Assembly: GCA_045641065.1 (NCBI GenBank)
Contig: JAZUGF010000041.1
Coordinates: 1 to 64,000 of the forward strand
DNA length: 64,000 bases
DNA from: UBA1723 sp045641065
Lineage (GTDB): Bacteria > Bacteroidota > Bacteroidia > Bacteroidales > Paludibacteraceae
Direction: 5' to 3'
In this document: one piece after another, positions 54,286 to 61,464 of the stretch
How positions within the stretch are numbered: position 1 is the stretch's first letter
Layout of the letters: the number at the start of each line of letters is the position of its first letter
Translations under genes and position numbers: made by a program
The notes under the pieces: model-generated
Database searches by the model: none
Seen by the model: only the letters and a program-made list of their open reading frames with translations
Told to the model about the DNA's origin: nothing

Positions 54286-56568
54286 ATGGGTATTCCTACG
54301 ATCATAACAGATTTGGCACTCATAATGACGGTGGCGGGTATTTCAACTATTATATTCAAATGGTTGAAACAGCCAATCATATTGGGTTATATTGTTGCCG
54401 GCTTTTTAGTCAGCAAACAATTTGTCTTTGCTCCGGATATCATTGGTGATGACGACGTTGAGGTCTGGGCAAAGATTGGTGTTATTTTCCTTTTGTTTGC
54501 ACTTGGTCTTGAATTCAGTTTCCGTAAGGTTGCTAAAGTAGGCAAAAGTGCATTACTGGCATCTTCGATTATTATCCCCGGCATGATATTAGTAGGTTTG
54601 GGAGTAGGAAATTTATTAGGGTGGAGCGTGTCCAATAGCGCTATGCTTGGATGTATGATTTGTATGAGTTCCACTACTATTATCCTAAAAGCTCTTGATG
54701 ACCTGGATCTCCGCAGCCACCGTTTTGCTAGTGTGGTGCTTGGAGTGCTGATATTTGAGGATTTGGCAGCCATAATGATAATGGTGCTACTTCCTACTAT
54801 TGCCGCCGGTCAGGCTTTTGAGGGAACAGAGTTTCTTTATGCTATCCTTCGTTTAGTTTTCTTCCTTGTAATTTGGCTAGTAATCGGTATTTTTTTCATT
54901 CCGTCGATACTAAAAAGGACTAAGAATTTCCTTAATGACGAGACGCTTCTAATTGTTGCGACGGGATTGTGTCTTGGTATGGTTTATTTTGCTTCAGCAG
55001 TTGGTTTCAGCGAGGAATTTGGTGCTTTTGTGATGGGCTCAATTCTTGCGGAGACTATAGAGGCAGAAAGAATCACTAAGGTGATGAATCCAATCAAGGA
55101 TTTTTTTGGAGCTGTTTTTTTTGTATCTGTCGGTATGATGATTGATCCTGCCATTCTTGCAGAGTATTGGAAAGAGATTTTCGCAATTTCGGTGGCTGTC
55201 ATCATTGGTCAGGTATGTTTAGGAACGACTGGAATACTTTTCTCAGGTGCGACGCTTCGTACTGCTATACAATGTGGATTCAGCCTCACTCAGGTCGGTG
55301 AGTTTGCATTTATTGTTGCTTTGCTAGGAACACAGTTGGGCCTTTGTGATGAGTTTTTATATCCTGTGATTGTGGCGGTGTCAGTAGTGACAATCTTCAT
55401 TACTCCGTTTATGATGAAGTCGGCAATCCCTGTGGTGGAATGGCTGAATGTTAAGTTGCCTGAAAAGTACAGAGCCATGATTGAGCGCACACAGACAAAG
55501 AAGGAGGTTGAAGGTGTGATGGCAGTATGGAAAAATCTTCTTACTCAGATCCTTGAGATTGTCGGAATATACGGAGCTGTAAGTGCTGCGATTGTGCTTG
55601 TATTTGTCACTTATATCTTCCCTAATGTATCGCAAATAACTGGAGGATACTGGATTAACATCGTGCTGACTGCTTTCAGCATTCTGCTTGTTTCGCCTCT
55701 TGTACGTGCAATTATAGCGAAAAAGAATCATTCACCTGAATATAAATATCTGTTTGAGTCCAACCGTAGCAACTGGGCCCCATTGGCCGGTCTAACGTTG
55801 CTAAGAGTTGTGGTTGGAGTTGTGATAGTATCTTCGTTGATACACGAGGGAGTGTTAAGAAACAGCCCAGTAGGAATATCGGTGTTTATAGCAATGATTA
55901 TCCTTTTCTTGATTTTCAAGTCGAGAATGATTAAATATTGGTCTATTAAGATTGAGCGTAAGTTCTTCTATAATCTTAATATCCGTGAGATTGAGATGCG
56001 CAAAAATATGGTGAAATCATCTGTTTTTGAAAGCACAGCACTTTCAAAGAGCCTTTCGGCACACGATCTCCATTTGGCTGATTTCGTTGTTGACGCTAAT
56101 GCAGAATGCTGTGACAAGACTTTGATTGAGCTTAATCTTCGACAAGTTTGTGGAGTGCATGTTGTTTCTATTATACGTGGAGGGTTGCGAATCAATATCC
56201 CCGGTGGAAAGGAAAAAATTATGCCTTGCGACAAAGTCCTTGTACTTGGTACTGATGACCAACTTACTGCAGTTGCCAAGATTTTTGGTAAGCCTACTTT
56301 TGACACTACTATTCAGAAGAAGGAAGTCAGTGTGGAGCAGTTGATTATTAAGAAGGAGTCTTTGCTTGAAGGAAAGACTATTTTGGAGTCGGGAATCAGA
56401 GATAAAGCTAAGTGTTTGGTTGTTGGAATAGAGCATGAAGGTCAGACTACAATGTCGCCTAATATCCACACTAAATTCTGCATTGGTGATGTGGTCTGGA
56501 TTGTAGGTGAAAAAGATAAGATTCAGGATTTGATACAAAGTTCATTAACATCAATTGATTTCAAGTAA
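54286..56568 (+). CDS. CPA2 cation:proton antiporter with C-terminal TrkA-C domains (760 aa)
   Basis: About twelve helices in residues 5-385 form a KefB/KefC-type antiporter core (QPIILGYIVAGFLVS, IFEDLAAIMIMVLLP with the acidic ED of the ion site, SEEFGAFVMGSILAETIEAERI). After a short charged link come four more helices (about 430-560). The cytoplasmic tail carries two TrkA-C/RCK-C-like domains (about 590-675 and 680-760; QLIIKKESLLEGKTILESGIRDKAKCLVVGI). No NAD-binding TrkA-N Rossmann domain is visible, unlike E. coli KefB/C. It likely exchanges K+ or Na+ for H+ and may be gated by a nucleotide. rnhB starts 1 base after its stop. Confidence 0.9.
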   Translation: MGIPTIITDLALIMTVAGISTIIFKWLKQPIILGYIVAGFLVSKQFVFAPDIIGDDDVEVWAKIGVIFLLFALGLEFSFRKVAKVGKSALLASSIIIPGMILVGLGVGNLLGWSVSNSAMLGCMICMSSTTIILKALDDLDLRSHRFASVVLGVLIFEDLAAIMIMVLLPTIAAGQAFEGTEFLYAILRLVFFLVIWLVIGIFFIPSILKRTKNFLNDETLLIVATGLCLGMVYFASAVGFSEEFGAFVMGSILAETIEAERITKVMNPIKDFFGAVFFVSVGMMIDPAILAEYWKEIFAISVAVIIGQVCLGTTGILFSGATLRTAIQCGFSLTQVGEFAFIVALLGTQLGLCDEFLYPVIVAVSVVTIFITPFMMKSAIPVVEWLNVKLPEKYRAMIERTQTKKEVEGVMAVWKNLLTQILEIVGIYGAVSAAIVLVFVTYIFPNVSQITGGYWINIVLTAFSILLVSPLVRAIIAKKNHSPEYKYLFESNRSNWAPLAGLTLLRVVVGVVIVSSLIHEGVLRNSPVGISVFIAMIILFLIFKSRMIKYWSIKIERKFFYNLNIREIEMRKNMVKSSVFESTALSKSLSAHDLHLADFVVDANAECCDKTLIELNLRQVCGVHVVSIIRGGLRINIPGGKEKIMPCDKVLVLGTDDQLTAVAKIFGKPTFDTTIQKKEVSVEQLIIKKESLLEGKTILESGIRDKAKCLVVGIEHEGQTTMSPNIHTKFCIGDVVWIVGEKDKIQDLIQSSLTSIDFK

Positions 56569-56569
56569 T

Positions 56570-57190
56570 ATGAAAGAACATTTGCCTTTATTACACCACA
56601 TGCTCGACGGAGTTGTTGAAGTCGGCACAGATGAGGCAGGACGTGGACCGTTGGCTGGGCCAGTTTATGCAGCGGCAGTTATTCTTCCACCTGATTTTCA
56701 ATTGGATGAGTTGAACGACTCTAAGCAGCTTACTGAGAAACAACGTTATAAACTACGCCCGATAATCGAGGAAAATGCCATTGCGTGGGCTTTGGGAATT
56801 TGCACTCCGGAGGAGATTGACAAGTATAATATCCTTCAGTGCTCAATCATGTCTATGCACCGTGCTATTGAGGCACTTGGAATAGAACCACAGCATATCA
56901 TTGTCGACGGTAATAAATTCCGTCCTTACAAGAATATTCCGCATCATACAGTTGTTGGTGGAGATGGTAAGTACTTATCAATTGCAGCAGCGTCGATTCT
57001 TGCTAAAACTTATCGTGATGATTATATGATGAAGATTGCCGAGGAGTATCCTATGTATGGCTGGTCTAAGAATAAAGGTTATCCTACTAAAGCACACCGT
57101 GAGGCTATTGCTGAGTTCGGACCGTCGCCATATCATAGAAAATCATTCACTTTGTTGCCTTGCCAGAAACCGATTGATTTCGGAGAATAG
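56570..57190 (+). CDS. rnhB: Ribonuclease HII
   Basis: RNase HII cuts RNA from RNA-DNA hybrids and single ribonucleotides in DNA. The ATG at 56570 is used; an in-frame TTG at 56555 lies inside the antiporter gene. The catalytic DEAGRGPLAGP motif (Asp21-Glu22 of 206 residues) is followed by LNDSKQLTEKQR, VDGNKFRP with a catalytic Asp, and AAASILAKTYRDDYM. Length is normal. The start 1 base after the antiporter stop implies translational coupling. Confidence 0.96.
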   Translation: MKEHLPLLHHMLDGVVEVGTDEAGRGPLAGPVYAAAVILPPDFQLDELNDSKQLTEKQRYKLRPIIEENAIAWALGICTPEEIDKYNILQCSIMSMHRAIEALGIEPQHIIVDGNKFRPYKNIPHHTVVGGDGKYLSIAAASILAKTYRDDYMMKIAEEYPMYGWSKNKGYPTKAHREAIAEFGPSPYHRKSFTLLPCQKPIDFGE

Positions 57191-57229
57191 AAAGTATAAA
57201 TGAGTATTGTGACAATTAAAGAATAACAT

Positions 57230-57424
57230 ATGGCATTACCGATATTTGAAGATTTCCTATATCCGTTTCTTTGTCAACTTAAAGATAAAGAAGTTTCAAA
57301 ACAAGAAATAAAGCAGTCTCTAATTAAGCATTTTAACTTAAGCGATGAAGATTGTATGTTAATGACTAAAGGAGGTACGTCATCTCAAATAAATGATCGC
57401 ATAGGTTGGGTGCTTCAGTATTAA
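57230..57424 (+). pseudogene. Stand-alone Mrr N-terminal winged-helix domain (64 aa), probable remnant
   Basis: The sequence MALPIFEDFLYPFLCQLKD, then EIKQSLIKHFNLSDEDCMLM and INDRIGWVLQY, matches the N-terminal winged-helix (Mrr_N) part of Mrr-type restriction proteins: helix, basic turn, RxGWxxxY. The usual chain goes on with a nuclease domain (D-x-E/QxK). Here a stop follows right after the Tyr, and no nuclease-like sequence is found downstream. So it is either a broken remnant of a methylation-dependent restriction gene or a small DNA-binding protein. It lies ~100 bases before copy 4 of the interspersed repeat. No promoter or modification gene is seen. Confidence 0.7.
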
Positions 57425-57526
57425 TGGTACTTTCCCACGTTTTGAGTGATTTCAATCTTATTTTTTCAAAAAATAACGTAATTTTTCTCTGAGGACGCTG
57501 TGCCTCTGTGGTTGATTTTTACATGT

Positions 57527-57585
57527 GCTCGCCTTCGGCTCGCACTTGTGGTGAGGGAAGGGCGTTCCGCCCTTAACAATCCTCA
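57527..57585 (+). repeat. Interspersed two-hairpin repeat, copy 4
   Basis: It lies between convergent genes. The second hairpin is AAGGGCG-TTC-CGCCCTT, with no bulge. The first hairpin is shortened to GCC-TTC-GGC. It shares its downstream GCTATATAAT with copy 3. Confidence 0.9.
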
Positions 57586-57638
57586 TTTTGGACAACTGCT
57601 ATATAATCTCCTTATGAATTACGCACTACGAATTGCGT

Positions 57639-58829
57639 TTATTCCTCTCTTGATCGTTTGATTTTGTTTCTAAACTCGTTAAGAGTCTCACCAGTGAATT
57701 TTTTGAATGTACTGCTCATGTGGCTACTGCTTGAGAATCCACAAGTATTGGATAGATATTCTAGTTCTCTTTCAGGATCCTCAGTCAACAATTTCTTTAT
57801 CTTCTTTACTCTCAATTCTGCGATGAATTCGAAGAAAGTGCTTTGATAAGTAGTGTTGATGAATCTCGACACATATGTACGGTTTGTTCCGATTTTGTTA
57901 GCAATATCGTTAAGTGTCAGACCAGGCTGGAGAAAACCCTCCTCTTCGATCCATTTTTTTATTCTCTGAGCGATAGGCGACTCCTCATTCAATAGAGTGC
58001 TGTCGATATTCTTAGTGAGAGTGGCATTGTCCAACTCCTCTTTGTCCTGTTTGATTGAAGGAGTGTCGGCAAAATTATTTTTAACAATATCTTTAGACTT
58101 ATCCTCCTCGTCCTTTTTCAAACCAAGATACAAGCGTTCTGCGTGAATTTGGTATTTGTTCAACGACTGAACCACGTAGAAATATGCAAGAGCGGCGAAG
58201 AAGAAGAATACGGCGATTGTGATTTTATCTGAGTAGCAAAGCAACACACCACTTAGAGAGAATACAATAATTGCCAACGATGCATCGTAAGTCCAGTCGA
58301 TATATAAGAAAATATAGTCGGAAAACTCTTCCTCAAGGCTGAACATGGCTTTTCTGTATAATTTGCCAAATCTCATCACCCAGAATCCGCAGTGTGAAAC
58401 GAAGATCATTGCAATTAAGATTCCAATTAGACCGTTTTCGATTCCTAGAACACTGGTTGTGAAATTGCCTACTAGTAGGGTAGCGAGGAATATTACGATG
58501 TCTCTTATTACTATTTTCTTTGTCAGATAATCAGGAGCGATCAAAGGGATAACCATCCATACCCATTGGATTCCCATCGCATAGAAAAAGGAGAGCATCA
58601 TGCACTTTATTCCCACGGAAGTATCTGTTGTGACGTCGACGGAAAGAAGGATGAGGCTGAGAATCGCTGTGATTAATGCTATATTTCCGGCCAAGACTTT
58701 CGACCTTCTAAGAATCTTAAAAGGTACAGTGTCTGCAACGACATCTGTCCTGTATAGGGTTACTGCTAAACCTAAAGAGACAAATGCTGTTCCAGATAGT
58801 ATGGCTGTATATATGGCATCAAGCGTCAT
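57639..58829 (-). CDS. Membrane-bound AraC-family regulator (396 aa)
   Basis: Seven hydrophobic helices in residues 5-230 form a membrane sensor (for example ALITAILSLILLSV, IVIFLATLLVGNF, KITIAVFFFFAALAYFYVV). A charged linker (about 235-290) leads to a C-terminal AraC/XylS helix-turn-helix pair (about 290-393; LTLNDIANKIGTNRTYVSRFIN, then CGFSSSSHMSSTFKKFTGETLNEFR). This architecture, membrane sensor plus AraC output, is common in Bacteroidales, where it replaces a two-step kinase/regulator. The signal and targets are unknown. It starts 40 bases after ybeY and may be co-transcribed with it. Confidence 0.92.
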   Translation of the reverse strand: MTLDAIYTAILSGTAFVSLGLAVTLYRTDVVADTVPFKILRRSKVLAGNIALITAILSLILLSVDVTTDTSVGIKCMMLSFFYAMGIQWVWMVIPLIAPDYLTKKIVIRDIVIFLATLLVGNFTTSVLGIENGLIGILIAMIFVSHCGFWVMRFGKLYRKAMFSLEEEFSDYIFLYIDWTYDASLAIIVFSLSGVLLCYSDKITIAVFFFFAALAYFYVVQSLNKYQIHAERLYLGLKKDEEDKSKDIVKNNFADTPSIKQDKEELDNATLTKNIDSTLLNEESPIAQRIKKWIEEEGFLQPGLTLNDIANKIGTNRTYVSRFINTTYQSTFFEFIAELRVKKIKKLLTEDPERELEYLSNTCGFSSSSHMSSTFKKFTGETLNEFRNKIKRSREE

Positions 58830-58869
58830 ATAAATATCAAATATTATGTTAGAGCACGTTTGTGCAACT

Positions 58870-59307
58870 CTACATTAATTCAAATGATTTTGCCAATTCA
58901 AGAGCATCATTCTCATGCTTCTCCATAATCTCTCTCTCTCCAGGACCTTTGTCGTTTATGCCGCACAAATGCAGGACACCGTGAATCACGACTCTGAAAA
59001 ACTCAGATTCAAACGATGTGTTAAATTTTTCAGCATTTGTTGCGATTGTGTCGATACTGATCACCATGTCGCCAGAGATGACATCTTCTTCAGTATAGTC
59101 GAATGTTATGATATCTGTGTAATAATCATGCTGAAGGAACTCCTTGTTCACTTCCAAAATATGGTCGTCTGAGCAAAATAAATACGACAAATCACCCACT
59201 TTCTTGCCGTGAAGCTCCGCTACTTTTTTGATCCATGCCGAGACATTTCTTTTCTTTATCTTAGGCATCTTGATCTTAGAATGCTCCTTGTCGTATGTAA
59301 TTGCCAT
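58870..59307 (-). CDS. ybeY: Endoribonuclease YbeY, rRNA maturation factor
   Basis: YbeY is needed for 16S rRNA 3'-end processing and ribosome quality control. The frame opens at an ATG at 59346, but that codon lies in the -7 box of the gene's own promoter; the start at 59307 (MAITYDKEHSK) fits the family and leaves a leader of about 30 bases. The 145-residue protein has the expected core SYLFCSDDHILEVNKEFLQHDYYTDIITFDY and the metal site HGVLHLCGINDKG. The third zinc ligand of the E. coli HxxxHxxxxxH motif is Asp here; I recall the same change in other Bacteroidota. Confidence 0.95.
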   Translation of the reverse strand: MAITYDKEHSKIKMPKIKKRNVSAWIKKVAELHGKKVGDLSYLFCSDDHILEVNKEFLQHDYYTDIITFDYTEEDVISGDMVISIDTIATNAEKFNTSFESEFFRVVIHGVLHLCGINDKGPGEREIMEKHENDALELAKSFELM

Positions 59308-59343
59308 AACCTCTATATTTGTGCATGATTTACCAAATGTCTT

Positions 59344-59374
59344 CAAAATTAGTCTAAATTATCTCTTCTGCAAA
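59344..59374 (-). promoter_or_regulatory. Promoter of ybeY
   Basis: -33 TTTG (minus strand, 59374-59371) and exact -7 TAATTTTG (59351-59344), 19 bases apart. It supports the ybeY start at 59307 instead of 59346. Confidence 0.72.
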
Positions 59375-59375
59375 A

Positions 59376-59404
59376 TTGTGAAGCAAAAAGATTTATTACT
59401 TTTG
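59376..59404 (+). promoter_or_regulatory. Promoter of the thioredoxin-fold gene
   Basis: -33 TTG (59376-59378) and exact -7 TACTTTTG (59397-59404), 18 bases apart. A second TAnnTTTG (59415-59422) lies closer to the gene. Its -33 abuts that of the ybeY promoter. Confidence 0.65.
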
Positions 59405-59438
59405 CAAAAAATCATAACTTTGGGGTCGTAACCAGTAT

Positions 59439-60851
59439 ATGAAGATGCAAGAACATTTGGTAAAAATTAAGTGTGCGTTAAGTCTTTCTATTATGATGTC
59501 GTGTGTGTTTCCTACTCATGCGGCTAAAGTTGTTGTGTCTGGAAAGAATGAATCTTATGCTGGTGAGACGTTGGAACTAAGAACTTATAGTGAGAAAATT
59601 CTCAATAGTTCTGAATCTGTTGCGACTGCCAAAGTCGACAAGGAGGGTGAATTCACGTTTGAGTTTGATTTGACAAACGAGTGTCAGGTGTTTCTTCCTG
59701 GCGATGCTCAACGAGGATATTTGTATGTAGAACCGGGAAAGAGTTATGTGGTGGAGATACCTAATAAAAGATTAAGAACACTTTCCGAGAAGCTCCAACC
59801 TTATTTTGAACCTAATGAGTATCTTTTCTTCATTCAGAAACCTGATAAGAAAGATGTGAATATGAAGATTCTTCAGTTTGAAGACGCGTATGATTTCTTC
59901 ACGATGAAGACTCTTGCTAGCAAAGGCGATGTTGATACTGTCCAATTTTCTGTTAAAGAGTTGAATCGTATCTTCAGTGATATGAACACAAAATTTGAGA
60001 AAGGATATGTTGATTATCGTTGCTTGCTTCTAAAGGCTCAATTTTCCGATCCTGTTCAGATGGGTGGTGTCTATGCAGAATTCTCAAAACTTGGAGTGGA
60101 TAAAACAAATCCTGCATTCTGGGACTTATTCAACAATGTCTTCTATAACTTGATTCCAAACACTTTGAAAAGTGAGGATTTCTATGTTTTCAAAAAGATC
60201 GTTGAGACGTTGAATGCGAAGATGCTTTTGATGCACCTTCAGGAGCAATACAAACTTGCTGACACTGAATTGAGAGAACTTGCGGCAATAAAAATTATTG
60301 GCGACTTGGTAGCAGCGGACATCTTTGACAATAGGATAGTGGTAAGAATGCTTCAGAGACTTTCTTCTGTTGTGACGATGGAAGAAAACAAAGAATTGGC
60401 TTTGAATGTGGCTGCTACAGTTGGATCAACACTTGTAGGAGAGGGTGCACCAAACCTTGTCGGCCATGACATGAATGGTAAAAAACACGAATTGACCGAG
60501 TTTTTAGGTAAATATATCTATCTCAATATATGCAACTCACGCCTAATGAAGACGGAGAAGGATTTAAAAATTCTTGATCGTTTCCAAGAAACATTTGAGG
60601 GCCAGCTTCAGGTGGTGAATATCTTTGTCTACGATGATAAGGATAATGTAGAGAAGGTGACAAAAGGATTGTCGGGCAAGATGCAGGTGTGGATGGCTCC
60701 CGAGTCGGACGTGTTGAGAAAGATTTACAATGCTCGTGCCATTCCGTCGTATTATTTGATGGATAATGAGGGTAAGTTTGTCCTTTTGCGTAAAGCCGAA
60801 CCAAACGATGAGTTGAGATATCTATTGCTAAATATTTTCGATAGACAGTAG
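59439..60851 (+). CDS. Secreted thioredoxin-fold protein without CXXC (470 aa)
   Basis: A signal peptide (about 10-29, ending THAAK) is followed by a beta-sandwich N-terminal domain typical of Bacteroidota TlpA-like proteins (about 30-110). A helical middle part (about 130-320) follows. The C-terminal ~130 residues have a thioredoxin/TlpA plan: GEGAPNLVGHDMNGKKHELTEFLGKYIYLNI, then the site where CXXC should be reads CNSRLMK, then IPSYYLMDNEGKF with the conserved cis-Pro. With one Cys only, it cannot do normal disulfide exchange. It may bind or chaperone substrates. The gene has its own promoter. Confidence 0.85.
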   Translation: MKMQEHLVKIKCALSLSIMMSCVFPTHAAKVVVSGKNESYAGETLELRTYSEKILNSSESVATAKVDKEGEFTFEFDLTNECQVFLPGDAQRGYLYVEPGKSYVVEIPNKRLRTLSEKLQPYFEPNEYLFFIQKPDKKDVNMKILQFEDAYDFFTMKTLASKGDVDTVQFSVKELNRIFSDMNTKFEKGYVDYRCLLLKAQFSDPVQMGGVYAEFSKLGVDKTNPAFWDLFNNVFYNLIPNTLKSEDFYVFKKIVETLNAKMLLMHLQEQYKLADTELRELAAIKIIGDLVAADIFDNRIVVRMLQRLSSVVTMEENKELALNVAATVGSTLVGEGAPNLVGHDMNGKKHELTEFLGKYIYLNICNSRLMKTEKDLKILDRFQETFEGQLQVVNIFVYDDKDNVEKVTKGLSGKMQVWMAPESDVLRKIYNARAIPSYYLMDNEGKFVLLRKAEPNDELRYLLLNIFDRQ

Positions 60852-60868
60852 CACAAAATTATAGAACT

Positions 60869-61342
60869 ATGTATTCAAGAGAAGAAGTAAAGGAGCTTAA
60901 AAGAGATTTCTGGAATGGATTTGATGAGTTTTGTGCCAAACTCCCACGTTTCAAGTACAAGCACAAGAAATGGATTCTCTATAATACTAAGATCAAAGGT
61001 GTCGAAATGAAATTCGGTGCTGGCAGAGACGGTGCATATGTAATCCTAGAGTTGAATCATAGAAATCCCAACAAACGTGCGGAGAAGTGGGAATTACTAA
61101 AACAATATAAGGTGGTGATTGAGGAATATTTTGATGAACCTATTTGGCAGGATGAGTTCATCAAGGAGTGTGGCACACCTGTAAGCAGAATCTATAAACA
61201 TAAACCAGATCTTGATATCCACCGTCGCGATGATTGGAGAGAATTTTATATATTCCTATCAAAAGAGATGTCTAAACTAGAAAAGGCATTCAATGAGATG
61301 CGTGAACTTCTTCAAGATGAAGAGGCGAATGAAGAGTTCTAG
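60869..61342 (+). CDS. DUF4268 family protein (157 aa)
   Basis: A short cytoplasmic protein with the DUF4268 features: FWNGFDEFCAKLPRFKYKHKKWILYNTKIKGVEMKF, then the ALELNHRN-like segment YVILELNHRNPNKR. The C-terminal helix is DDWREFYIFLSKEMSKLEKAFNEM. The function is unknown. This family is related to restriction-like nuclease folds in some larger proteins, but no active site is seen here. It follows the thioredoxin-fold gene after 17 bases. Confidence 0.85.
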   Translation: MYSREEVKELKRDFWNGFDEFCAKLPRFKYKHKKWILYNTKIKGVEMKFGAGRDGAYVILELNHRNPNKRAEKWELLKQYKVVIEEYFDEPIWQDEFIKECGTPVSRIYKHKPDLDIHRRDDWREFYIFLSKEMSKLEKAFNEMRELLQDEEANEEF

Positions 61343-61380
61343 TTTATGTCTAAATTTTTCTACATTACGCATTTTATTTT

Positions 61381-61388
61381 TAATTTTG
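61381..61388 (+). promoter_or_regulatory. Candidate -7 promoter box of yidC
   Basis: TAATTTTG matches TAnnTTTG, 77 bases before the yidC ATG. No good -33 TTG is seen, so this is tentative. Confidence 0.4.
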
Positions 61389-61464
61389 TAATCAAAATCC
61401 ATAAAACGGACTTTTGTTACATTAAAATTGTATAAAACAAAGAAAATAACAATTACTTATAATC

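Noticed and set aside
57458..57476. Perfect AT-only inverted repeat TTATTTTTT-C-AAAAAATAA
   Set aside because: AT-only stem is expected by chance in this AT-rich spacer and has low stability; not called as a terminator.
59308..59346. ATG at 59346 as start of ybeY
   Set aside because: The codon lies within the -7 box of the probable ybeY promoter, and homologues begin at MAI.
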